From contig JADKCG010000013.1 in the NCBI GenBank assembly GCA_016714745.1, forward strand, positions 1-64,000: DNA of 64,000 nt. Reading direction: 5' to 3'. This document shows positions 26,158-34,064 of this stretch, piece after piece (the first letter of the stretch is position 1; every line of letters begins with the position of its first letter). The stretch is from Elusimicrobiota bacterium (GTDB lineage: Bacteria; Elusimicrobiota; Elusimicrobia; FEN-1173). Position numbers and translations under genes: made by a program. The notes beneath the pieces were generated by a model. It did not search any database and was not told the DNA's origin. It saw only the letters and a list, made by a program, of their open reading frames with translations.

Positions 26158-27997
26158 GGCCGTTGATGTCCAGTTGCAGGATGTAAACCCCGGGCGCCAC
26201 GCGTTTGCCCTCCGCGTTCCGCCCGTCCCATTCGAGGGTCCAGACCCCGGGGCCGCGCTCTTCATCCACCAAGTCCATGACCCGGTTTCCGTCTGACGTC
26301 CACACCGTCACGCGGAGCCGCCCAGCGGTTTCCATGGGGCATTCCACCACCGCCCGGCCGTCCGGCCGAACGCGGTTGGAAATCAGTTCGACCCCCGTGC
26401 GGCCGGGAGCCAGGGCGACCTTCGTCTCTGACGATTCGCTTTCTCGTTTTAGGGAATTTCGGAACACCGCGGTGACCGTTTTGTCTCCCGGCTCTGGGGT
26501 TAAGGTGACCGCGTGCTTTGTTTTAAAGGGAATCCATTGGTCCCGGAAATCGTCGATGATGTGGCCGCCGAGGCGCATTTCGCTCGGGTCTCCGTCGCAA
26601 GAGAGCGTTAAATTGATCCGGGCCCCCCCCCGATTTTCCGCCACCTGAACACTCGGGTTAAGAAGCGGAACAAACCCGTAAAAAATGAGGAACTGGCTGG
26701 GGGAGTAAAAAGAGTTCATAATTCTGGCCGCCAGCAGGTCTTGAAGGCCGTCGCCGTTCACATCCCCCATGGCCAATCGAGTGTCGAGGTATCCTGACCC
26801 GCCCAAATCCACCTGGAAATTAGAAGAAAATGAATCCCCTTGTTGCCAAACCTCCGGATGCTGACTTGAGAGTATTCCGCGCAGAGGGCTTTTCCCCGGA
26901 CTGTTTTTCTCCACACCCACGAGGTCCGTCCGCCCATCCCCGTCAAAATCGCCGGTGACGAAAGGTTCATTGTATATTCCGAGACCTACGGAAGCCACAT
27001 AACCGGGGTCGCCCGGCACGTTACTCACTGGAGTGCTGGTTGAAATCCATGACCCCATAAGAACAGACGCTTTCCCCGTCCATGGTTCTGGCCCTGAATA
27101 CCCGTAATCCATTGGCCATAGGCCCACATCCGTTTTAAAGTCACCATCAAAATTTCCGAGGAACGGCGAAATTAAGTTTTCATAATCGTTTCCAAAGATC
27201 AATTCCTGTGGGGTTGGCGCAAAGGGAGAGCTCCCCCAAACGACGTAAACCACGCCGGATTCTGATCCTGCCCGAGGCTGGCTGATGATCGCCTCTGCTT
27301 TTCCATTGCCGTTGATGTCTCCCGCCAAAACCATCAGGTTGGTATCACCGAACACCGGTATTCCAACAATGGGGGTCAACTCATATGTCGCTTGAGACAA
27401 CATCTTGGCTCCCCAAAGAATATAAGCGGCATTTCTAGATCCAATGAGGAGATCCTGGAACCCATCCCCATTAAAGTTCCCTGTCGCTAACGAACCCCCA
27501 ATTGAAAAAATGTTGTGAACCAGAAGATCCGAGTTCGCTTGGGTAAGATCGATTGTCCCCCCTTCGCCCGGTCGGCCAAAAATGACTTCGACTCTTCCAG
27601 AAAATCCTTCTGCTCTCCCAAATATCAGATCGCTATAGAGGTCGTCGTTCAAGTGAGCCGTTTGCAAAACGGTGGGGGAACTCAAGACGAATCCGGTTGA
27701 GAAATGAATCGTCCAATCGACAAGGGGACTCAACGCGCTTTGGGCCGCGAGCGGTTCCCCAAGCACGATGAGTGCGTCGTTGTCGATCACAAAAACCAGG
27801 TCCCGTCGTCCGTCGCCGTTAAAATCCGCGCTGGCGCTGAGGGGACCGTAAGTGACTCGGGGATCATCGGTCAACACCACGTCGGCTTGATCCCACTTTA
27901 GAGTCATGGCCCAAAGCGTCTCCAAGCGGCTCAATCCACCGATCAGAATCCATGAATTAACCAACAATAAAAGCCAAACGCCGCGCTGTGAAAGCAT
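26123..27997 (-). CDS. Exported FG-GAP/VCBS beta-propeller protein with FlgD-Ig tail
   Basis: A 624-aa secreted protein. The signal peptide is LLLLVNSWILIGGLSRLE-like at the N-terminus. Residues about 50-430 hold repeated FG-GAP units with calcium-type loops: DFNGDGRRDL, NFNGDGFQDL, DINGNGKAEA, NFDGDFKTDV, DFDGDGRTDL and DVNGDGLQDL, predicting a propeller. The C-terminus (about 535-624) is FlgD-Ig-like (LRVTVWTSDGNRVMDLVD, WTLEWDGRNAEGKRVAPGVY). First gene of the operon with the PorV-TPR protein and a two-component pair. A TATAAT at 28013-28008 lies 10 nt before the ATG, and GGGAG lies between them. A surface or ligand-binding role is inference. Confidence 0.85.
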   Translation of the reverse strand: MLSQRGVWLLLLVNSWILIGGLSRLETLWAMTLKWDQADVVLTDDPRVTYGPLSASADFNGDGRRDLVFVIDNDALIVLGEPLAAQSALSPLVDWTIHFSTGFVLSSPTVLQTAHLNDDLYSDLIFGRAEGFSGRVEVIFGRPGEGGTIDLTQANSDLLVHNIFSIGGSLATGNFNGDGFQDLLIGSRNAAYILWGAKMLSQATYELTPIVGIPVFGDTNLMVLAGDINGNGKAEAIISQPRAGSESGVVYVVWGSSPFAPTPQELIFGNDYENLISPFLGNFDGDFKTDVGLWPMDYGYSGPEPWTGKASVLMGSWISTSTPVSNVPGDPGYVASVGLGIYNEPFVTGDFDGDGRTDLVGVEKNSPGKSPLRGILSSQHPEVWQQGDSFSSNFQVDLGGSGYLDTRLAMGDVNGDGLQDLLAARIMNSFYSPSQFLIFYGFVPLLNPSVQVAENRGGARINLTLSCDGDPSEMRLGGHIIDDFRDQWIPFKTKHAVTLTPEPGDKTVTAVFRNSLKRESESSETKVALAPGRTGVELISNRVRPDGRAVVECPMETAGRLRVTVWTSDGNRVMDLVDEERGPGVWTLEWDGRNAEGKRVAPGVYILQLDINGHVERTKILVQG

Positions 27998-28066
27998 CGT
28001 ACTCCCGATTATAACCCCAGAACAAATTTGATGCTAGGTTTATTTGATTTCGGGCTCGGCCCAAAT

Positions 28067-28104
28067 ATTACAGCGCTGTCACAGCCCTATCATCGCGCTG
28101 TAAT
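28067..28104. promoter_or_regulatory. Inverted-repeat operator between divergent genes
   Basis: ATTACAGCGC (28067-28076) and its exact complement GCGCTGTAAT (28095-28104) are separated by 18 bp. The site lies in the 164-bp gap between the divergent FG-GAP and RRM genes, just upstream of TATACT (28115-28120), a -10 candidate for the RRM gene with no good -35. It looks like a binding site for a dimeric regulator that may control both directions. Confidence 0.5.
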
Positions 28105-28161
28105 GCGGTGGAATTATACTGGTGGCAAGAAACATTTCACATCGTCAGGGAGGAGGAGACC

Positions 28162-28464
28162 ATGTCACGAACATCTGAAACCGGCCGGAAGGAAGAATCG
28201 AGTGAAGATCGGCAAAGAGAGGCAAGAGTCGGTCTTTATGTGGGGGCCCTTCCCTTTGGGGCTAACGTGGAAACGGTCCGAAAACTCTTTGAACCCTTCG
28301 GGCCCATTTTTTCCGTTTCGGTCAACGCCAATTGGGAAAATCCGACCGATGAGCCACACGCCTTTGTGGAATTGAAAAACATCAAAGAAGCCATCGAAAA
28401 AATGGATGGGAAGAAAATCGGAAACACCTACCTGCGTGTTCATGAAGGGGGAAGCCATGAATAA
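28162..28464 (+). CDS. RRM-domain RNA-binding protein
   Basis: A 100-aa protein with one RNA-recognition motif (about 23-95): RNP2 VGLYVGALPFGAN, RNP1-like HAFVELKNIKEAI, and a closing strand TYLRVHEG. The N-terminal 20 residues are charged and disordered. The start is fixed by GGAGGAGG upstream of ATG 28162. Bacterial RRM proteins bind single-stranded RNA and are often cold- or stress-linked. The RNP1 strand lacks the usual Gly-aromatic (GxGFVxF) pattern, so affinity may differ. The stop overlaps the next gene by 8 nt, tying this protein to the PP-loop enzyme. Confidence 0.88.
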   Translation: MSRTSETGRKEESSEDRQREARVGLYVGALPFGANVETVRKLFEPFGPIFSVSVNANWENPTDEPHAFVELKNIKEAIEKMDGKKIGNTYLRVHEGGSHE

Positions 28465-29635
28465 TCAAAACATTGACCAACAAATCGTCAACGACATTCG
28501 TTTTTTTGACTTCGTTGCGCAACACATTTGGCCAAAAGTGCGGGGATTGTTTCAATTTCTTGTGACTCCCCGTTGCAAACGGTGTACGATCTCTTCCAAA
28601 GTTCCAGAGGTTGTTCTTGATGACGGCCTCTGCAATCTCTGCCAGGCCCATGATGCACGCCAAAACCACGAAGAACAGGTTTGGTATGACAAATATATTG
28701 CCCACCAAGCCCGGGACCTGGACCAGCTCCTAAAAGATCACCAAAACAAAGGAAAAGGACGTTGGGATGCTCTGGTGCTATTCAGCGGGGGCAAAGACAG
28801 CGTTTATATGCTGAGTCGCCTCAAAAAAGAGTATCCGTCCCTGCGTTTATTGCTGATGACTTGGAATAACGGATTTTACAGTAAGGTGGCGCTGGACCGA
28901 GCTCGGGAAATCGCCGCCAAGTTGGATTTGGACCATATTGTTTTTAAGCCCTCCTCCTCAGTTTATAAAACCCTCTATCGGTACACATTGCAAAATGTCG
29001 CGATGAAAGGGAGTTACCAGACCGTGGACCGGTTGGATGGTACGTTGAATCAATTCTTGGGGTTTTACTACGCCTATCAAATGAATATCCCGCTGGTTTT
29101 ATCGGGAGTTGATTTCGCTCAGGAACTTATCATGCAGTTTCACTCTTATTATCAGATGCCTTTTGAAGACATGTGCAACCGGACTCTCCTGGACCGAATG
29201 GAACGTCGTTCAGGATTCAAAATCAGCAATATCTTCTCCGCGGAGGACCAGAAACTTTTCTGGGATGGCACAGGAAAGGATCGGGATCGGATTCCGCGGT
29301 ATATCCTCCCCCTCTTGGCATGGCGGCCCGACAAAGGCGCCGTTCAGGTAGAACTGGAGCGGCAAGGCCTCCTTCCCAAAAGGGACTCGTCCCCCATCCT
29401 CACCAATAACCAGGTGTTAGGTGTTATGACCGCCATTGATATTAAGACCATTGGGTATTGTAGTTTTGAACCCGAATTCGCCGAGATGATTCGCTTTAAA
29501 GAGAACGACCCCGTGTATTGGCGAAATGTTTTTGAGCTGGTGGAGTTGGCCGCCAAACAAAAAATTCTTCTCAACAAGATTATTTCCAAGGTTTTGGGAA
29601 AGCTCGGACTCACCGCCGCCCACGTTGGATTGTGA
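28457..29635 (+). CDS. PP-loop ATPase, N-acetyl sugar amidotransferase-like
   Basis: A 392-aa N-type ATP pyrophosphatase. The adenylation loop is LVLFSGGKDSVYML (SGGKDS at 110-115). Before it lies a four-Cys segment, CKRCTISSK (Cys40, 43) and DDGLCNLC (Cys59, 62). This CxxC-plus-CxxC lead followed by a PP-loop is the layout of WbpG/PseA-type sugar amidotransferases, which amidate nucleotide-linked acetamido sugars for surface glycans. The partner glutaminase (HisH-like) is not in the window. A tRNA-modifying or other adenylating role cannot be excluded. ATG 28457 overlaps the RRM gene; the FAD-oxidase gene follows directly. Confidence 0.72.
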   Translation: MNNQNIDQQIVNDIRFFDFVAQHIWPKVRGLFQFLVTPRCKRCTISSKVPEVVLDDGLCNLCQAHDARQNHEEQVWYDKYIAHQARDLDQLLKDHQNKGKGRWDALVLFSGGKDSVYMLSRLKKEYPSLRLLLMTWNNGFYSKVALDRAREIAAKLDLDHIVFKPSSSVYKTLYRYTLQNVAMKGSYQTVDRLDGTLNQFLGFYYAYQMNIPLVLSGVDFAQELIMQFHSYYQMPFEDMCNRTLLDRMERRSGFKISNIFSAEDQKLFWDGTGKDRDRIPRYILPLLAWRPDKGAVQVELERQGLLPKRDSSPILTNNQVLGVMTAIDIKTIGYCSFEPEFAEMIRFKENDPVYWRNVFELVELAAKQKILLNKIISKVLGKLGLTAAHVGL

Positions 29636-29646
29636 GGAGGAGAGCC

Positions 29647-31245
29647 ATGAAACCCTTAAAAAATCGTGAAGATAAGATAGACGAGCAGAGCCAGGTCACT
29701 CTGTTTCTCGAAGGATGTCGGGCGGCACTGGGCGCGGATCGCGTCCAATGGGAGGGGCCCGAAAACAGTACCGGCACGTTGCCGCGGACTGTGGTGGGGG
29801 TCGTGGAGCCCGCAACAACGGGGGAAGTTCAAACGGTGGTGTGGTTGGCCAACCATTACCACGTGCCCCTTTTCCCCATCAGCACCGGGAAAAACTGGGG
29901 GTTTGGCTCTGCTGTTCCGGTAAAAAGTGGGGCGTGTCTTTTAAGTTTGCGCCGAATGAAGAGAATCCGGGAAATAAATTTAACGTTCGGTTATGCTGTT
30001 GTGGAACCCGGCGTGACCCAGGGGGATTTGGCTGAGGCGTTGCAGACCCGCCAATCCCAATGGGCGCTGGACGTGACAGGGGCCGGGCGGGAGACAAGCC
30101 TGGTGGGCAACGCGCTCGAACGGGGCATTGCCTACCACTCCCAGAGAACCCAAACCACTCGCAATTTGGAATTGGTTTTGGGGGACGGGACCCTCTTGGC
30201 CACCGGTTTCCAGGACCCGCGGGTGCGAAAACTGAACCATTTATATACCCATGGCGTAGGACCAGACCCCATGGGCCTTTTCCACCAAAGCCGGTTCGGT
30301 GTGGTCACGGCCATGACGATCGATCTCATGCCTGTGGCCGAAACCCATGCTTCCGTTAGTCTAAACGTTGAGAGCTCGCTCATCCCCCGGTTGGTCGACG
30401 TGCTCCGGCAAGTCCGGCTGTCCGGCGCGATGGAGGGGGTTCCTCACATCGCCAATAGGGCTCGGTTTTTCTCGACAATGGTTCCTCTGATGGTTCGGAG
30501 ATCCCGGAAAAGTTTAACCCCGGCCCAAGCGGAGGTCCTGTTGTTAAAGGTTTTTCCCGAGGAGTGGACACTTTTAACGTCGGTGCGGGGGCCGCGATCT
30601 CTGGCTCGAGTGAAATCGGCTCTCCTCAAGCGGGCGTTAAAACCCCTCGGTCGGGTATGGGTAATGACGCCTTTCATGCGGTTGATTCAGCGCGTGGCGG
30701 GATGGTTTTTGCCGACCGTCAAAGCGGTGATGGACGCCACGGAGTCGGTTCAAAATCTTCCCTTGGGGGTTCCAAGCGACGACCCTCAGCATTTCTTGGA
30801 TCGGGATTTGTCCGAACCTCAGAAGACAGCTCCTGATCCGGACCGACATCCCCGGGGTTTTCTTTACCTGGTGCCTCTCATGGCCGCGGATGGAGAGAGC
30901 GCCCGCCGGTTTCTGGAAACGCTTCCCCACTTGGCCGCCGCTTCTGGTCAGGAACCCGCGGTGACCTTGAATGCGCTGGATGGGAAAGTTTTGGAGGCGG
31001 TTGTGAGTCTGACCTTTGACAAAGCGGACAAGGAAGCGGTTCAGCGACTTATGAAAGTGGGGGCGGATTGGCTTGAGAAATTAAAAGACATTGGGGCCCA
31101 TCCCTACCGGGTGCACATCGACCATATGGAGCAGGCTGGACCTTCAACAGGCGCTTGGGCGGAGCTTCAAAAAAAATTGACCCTGGCCTTCGATCCAAAC
31201 AACGTTCTTTCCCATGGCCGCTATGATTTCGGGGCTCAGGAGTGA
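29647..31245 (+). CDS. FAD-linked oxidase of the 4-cresol dehydrogenase / vanillyl-alcohol oxidase family
   Basis: A 532-aa flavoprotein. The PP-ALBP type FAD-binding domain shows PRTVVGVVEPATTGEVQTVV, the pyrophosphate loop FPISTGKNWGFGSAVP, AVVEPGVTQGDL, GAGRETSLVGNALERGIAYH and HQSRFGVVTAMTIDLMPVAE. The C-terminal half has LYLVPLMAADGESARRFL and ends ALDPNNVLSHGRY-like (AFDPNNVLSHGRYDF). This order fits p-cresol methylhydroxylase / VAO enzymes, which oxidise para-substituted phenols, though uncharacterised relatives oxidise other alcohols. The His or Tyr for covalent FAD is not evident. Start at ATG 29647 is set by GAGGAGG. The last 10 bp overlap the convergent exporter gene. Confidence 0.85.
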   Translation: MKPLKNREDKIDEQSQVTLFLEGCRAALGADRVQWEGPENSTGTLPRTVVGVVEPATTGEVQTVVWLANHYHVPLFPISTGKNWGFGSAVPVKSGACLLSLRRMKRIREINLTFGYAVVEPGVTQGDLAEALQTRQSQWALDVTGAGRETSLVGNALERGIAYHSQRTQTTRNLELVLGDGTLLATGFQDPRVRKLNHLYTHGVGPDPMGLFHQSRFGVVTAMTIDLMPVAETHASVSLNVESSLIPRLVDVLRQVRLSGAMEGVPHIANRARFFSTMVPLMVRRSRKSLTPAQAEVLLLKVFPEEWTLLTSVRGPRSLARVKSALLKRALKPLGRVWVMTPFMRLIQRVAGWFLPTVKAVMDATESVQNLPLGVPSDDPQHFLDRDLSEPQKTAPDPDRHPRGFLYLVPLMAADGESARRFLETLPHLAAASGQEPAVTLNALDGKVLEAVVSLTFDKADKEAVQRLMKVGADWLEKLKDIGAHPYRVHIDHMEQAGPSTGAWAELQKKLTLAFDPNNVLSHGRYDFGAQE

Positions 31246-33545
31246 CTCTTCTCTGCCCCCCAGACCGACCTTCGGCGTCCGCCAAGAACCATGAGAGCTT
31301 TCAGAAAAAAAAGGTCTCCGATCATGCCGGTGCTTAATACAACGACGTTAAGGATCCCAAAAGAGACAATGGGAGAGAAGTGGCTCAGCGTCAGAACGCC
31401 AAACCCCATCGCAAGAATCACCGCCGAGGAAAGCGCCGCTTCCCCCTTTTCGGTGGTGACATCATTCAATGCATGAAAATAGTCCCACCCTTGTCGTCTT
31501 CGTTCGGTGAATCGCGTGAAAAAGTGAACGGTGTCATCAACGATAATCCCGAAAGCCGTCGCCGCAATGAGGGCGGTCCCCGTGTCGATGGCGATTCCAA
31601 AAGCGCCCATGATTCCGAAGTTCAAAATAATGGGAAAGAGGTTTGGGACCAAAAAGAGCGCGGCCATGCCCGCCGATCGAAGGACCACGAACATCACAAG
31701 CCAAATGCCTCCCACGGCCTGCGCGATGTTGGCGATTTGGTCGGTCACCAATATTCGCGAGGTGTGGACATGGTCAACGGCTCCGCCGCAGACCACCGTC
31801 TGGGTATTTGGGACGGGAAACGTTTCGGTCATGCGGCGAACCGTGGTCAATGTTTCTTTATTCCGGCGTGAACTGGACGATTGGAGACGCAGAAGGATGC
31901 GCGTTCGATCAAATCCGGGAGTCACGACCTCATTCAGGTCGTCGGCGTCATAGAGCAAGAGATACTGTTCCAGCAACCCCCGGGTTTTGGGGAGCCGGTA
32001 ATGGATCGGGTCCTCGGCGTGAAAAGCCCCATTCATTTCCTTGAAGTAATCCACAACCGATGAGACGTGGTCAACGCCGGGAATCGTGGCGAGGGCTGTC
32101 GCCAACCGTTCCACCGCCGCCAGTCGCCCTGGGTCTTTAAAGGCCCCCGGCTCGGATTGGAACTCCACCATCATGGTTTGGAATCCTCCGATATGGTTCC
32201 GGATAAATTCCACATCCTGGCGGAGGGCTGTTCGAGGGTTGAACCAAAGGCTCAGATCGGTTTCCACTTGAACCTTCCGCATCTGCCATCCGCCCCACGC
32301 CAAGGCGGCGAAACAAAACGTCAGGGCCCACACAGGCCTGCGCGATACGAAACGATGAATGACGCCCACAAGGCGAGGGAGTTCCTGGGTTTTATGTTGA
32401 GTGGTATCCCGGTAGAGATGGGCTGGGTTGAAAAACAAGAGAAGGGGTGTCACCAAACCAAAGGTGAAGAGGAACTCAAACATCATTCCTGCGGCGGCGA
32501 GTCCGCCGAAGTTCCGAATGGCCGGCACGCTGTTGGTGGTGAATGTGAGAAATCCAATGGCGGTATTTAGAGTTGTGATAAGGCAAGGAAAGAGAATTTG
32601 TTCCACGACATGTTTTAAGGCCTCTCGTCTGTTTGGATATTTGGAGAGAACGCTCCGGTCCAAATGAGAAAAAACATGAACGATGTCCGAGAGAGCCAGC
32701 GCCATCACTAACGGGATCACCGCCACGGAGGCGATGTTGAGTGGAATCTCAAAATAGGAGGCGAGCCCCAACGTGGCCGTCACTGTCATCACCACCCCCA
32801 GCCCGGCCAATCCCAAGAGCCGAAAGTTGCGGAAAACAAACCAAATGGTCCCCAGCACGAGGATCATGGTGATCGGAAGGAATCGGGCGACATCTTGGTT
32901 CATGAACTCCACCAAACGAACGCTCGTGACGGGCCAGCCGGCAAGGTGAAACTGATAGCCGCGGGCCGTGTAAGGAGCAATAATTTTTTCGACGTCCTTC
33001 AAGGCGCGGCGTCGCGAAAAACGGGCGCTGTCCTCCGGCAGGAACACCGCGATGGCGGTGGCGGTTCCATCCGATGAAATCAAAACATTTCGATAAAGAG
33101 GTTTGTTGATCGCTCGAACTTGTAATTGCTTAAGGGCCGCCTCATCCGAGGGGAATTCGGCCAGGAATGGTTTCGTCTCAAAAACGTCATTTGTCCCGCG
33201 CATGTCCCCGACATTGGCAAGGCTAACCACCTCTTTGATGTTGGGCAAAGACTCGATCTGCTCTGTGAGATCGACCAGATCTTTTAGCCCTTCGGGCGTG
33301 AAAAGGCGGGGAGACTGATAAGCCAGGGAAAAAAAATCGTTTCGGGGATAGAGTTTCTTGATGGATTGGTGAAGGATGAAGGTAGGTTCGGACGATGCAA
33401 AAAAATCGTCCATGTCCGCCCGCGCTTGGAGACGGGGGAGATGATAGGCAAAGAAACCGCCGATCAAAACGGCGCCCAGGATAAGTTTTCGTGGATGCTC
33501 GGCAATCCAACCAGAAAGACGATGGACAACGACGTCTCTTAACAT
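31236..33545 (-). CDS. RND-superfamily exporter (MMPL/HpnN-like)
   Basis: A 769-aa inner-membrane protein with the duplicated RND layout. TM1 is near the N-terminus (LILGAVLIGGFFAYHL), then a periplasmic loop of about 170 residues. A five-helix bundle follows (ITMILVLGTIWFVF, LGVVMTVTATLGLASYF, IASVAVIPLVMALALSDIVHV and more). The second half repeats this: TM7 near 395-415, a loop to about 590, then VGGIWLVMFVVLRS, AALFLVPNLFPIILNFG and ALIAATAFGIIVDDTVHFF. Acidic residues in the membrane (LSDIVHV, VDDTVHF) suit proton coupling. Family members export lipids or hopanoids; the substrate here is unknown. No membrane-fusion or outer-membrane partner is adjacent. Confidence 0.88.
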   Translation of the reverse strand: MLRDVVVHRLSGWIAEHPRKLILGAVLIGGFFAYHLPRLQARADMDDFFASSEPTFILHQSIKKLYPRNDFFSLAYQSPRLFTPEGLKDLVDLTEQIESLPNIKEVVSLANVGDMRGTNDVFETKPFLAEFPSDEAALKQLQVRAINKPLYRNVLISSDGTATAIAVFLPEDSARFSRRRALKDVEKIIAPYTARGYQFHLAGWPVTSVRLVEFMNQDVARFLPITMILVLGTIWFVFRNFRLLGLAGLGVVMTVTATLGLASYFEIPLNIASVAVIPLVMALALSDIVHVFSHLDRSVLSKYPNRREALKHVVEQILFPCLITTLNTAIGFLTFTTNSVPAIRNFGGLAAAGMMFEFLFTFGLVTPLLLFFNPAHLYRDTTQHKTQELPRLVGVIHRFVSRRPVWALTFCFAALAWGGWQMRKVQVETDLSLWFNPRTALRQDVEFIRNHIGGFQTMMVEFQSEPGAFKDPGRLAAVERLATALATIPGVDHVSSVVDYFKEMNGAFHAEDPIHYRLPKTRGLLEQYLLLYDADDLNEVVTPGFDRTRILLRLQSSSSRRNKETLTTVRRMTETFPVPNTQTVVCGGAVDHVHTSRILVTDQIANIAQAVGGIWLVMFVVLRSAGMAALFLVPNLFPIILNFGIMGAFGIAIDTGTALIAATAFGIIVDDTVHFFTRFTERRRQGWDYFHALNDVTTEKGEAALSSAVILAMGFGVLTLSHFSPIVSFGILNVVVLSTGMIGDLFFLKALMVLGGRRRSVWGAEKSHS

Positions 33546-33755
33546 AGAGCTTTTATGAGCAACCGCAAGGAATCTCCCTCCCCCGTTCTCGCGGCCCGGC
33601 CGCTGTCGTTTGAGTTATATTTGCGAGAAGATTCTCAACGGACGGCATTTGGGCGAGACGGGGTTTAATCAGGAAACTATCCAATCCCGCGGAGGAAGTC
33701 AAGGGTGTTTCGGAAGCCTGTCTTTCCTTCGCCTGGGATTTTCAGTTGGATCACG

Positions 33756-33799
33756 GTTCGGCGCAGGGCGCCGAACAGCGGGGGCGGCAGAGCCGTTGA
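33756..33799 (-). repeat. REP-like element D inside repeat B copy 2
   Basis: Two small hairpins, GTTCGGCGC-AGG-GCGCCGAAC (33756-33776) and CGGC-AGA-GCCG (33785-33795). Read on the minus strand it aligns with the duplicated element at 59226-59319 (shared CGGCTCTGCCGCCCC, then a compensated hairpin). Confidence 0.65.
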
Positions 33800-33862
33800 A
33801 AAGGGATTCGACGTAAAATCCAGGCTTTTTACTTCACAACAAATTTTGAACGTAGTCCCCGC

Positions 33863-33896
33863 GACCGCGCTGTCGGAAGTGCCGCGCGGGAGCGGC
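33863..33896. repeat. Second nested insertion in repeat B copy 2
   Basis: A GC-rich segment splitting what in copy 1 reads CCCCGCTACGCCC. It has inverted arms CCGCGC and GCGCGG around TGTCGGAAGTGCC. No second copy found by eye. Confidence 0.5.
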
Positions 33897-34003
33897 CTAC
33901 GCCCAAACTCTTTTGTTTTGTAAAAAACCCGGCTTTTCCTTCCCCTTTGTCCCGTTTTGGCGCGACAGAACATGCATTCGCTTGTTGAAGTCGGGAGGAA
34001 AAA

Positions 34004-34058
34004 TTTACAATCTTGTTACAACTTCTTAAGACGATCTTCTTGGGAGGCAAGCTAGAAT
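34004..34058 (+). promoter_or_regulatory. Promoter and shared upstream element of giant gene 1
   Basis: TTTACAA (34004-34010), 4 nt, GTTACAACTTCTTAAG (34015-34030), 22 nt, TAGAAT (34053-34058), 6 nt, ATG. The same block with the same spacings precedes giant gene 2. The two TTACAA words are 11 bp apart, one helical turn. The -35 position itself is not sigma70-like, so an activator or alternative sigma factor is likely. Confidence 0.65.
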
Positions 34059-34064
34059 GGGCCC

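Larger units (their letters stand above)
33735..33950. repeat. Repeat family B, copy 2, with two nested insertions
   Basis: Matches 22079-22245 (shared words TTTTCAGTTGGATCACGG, GATTCGACGTAAAATCC, TGAACGTAGTCCCCGC). It carries two extra segments, about 33756-33804 and 33863-33896, that are absent from copy 1. Its right terminal repeat is lost. Confidence 0.8.

Noticed and set aside
33546..34064. Small frames in the gap before giant gene 1
   Set aside because: They run through repeat B and nested palindromes; no start site or protein-like composition.
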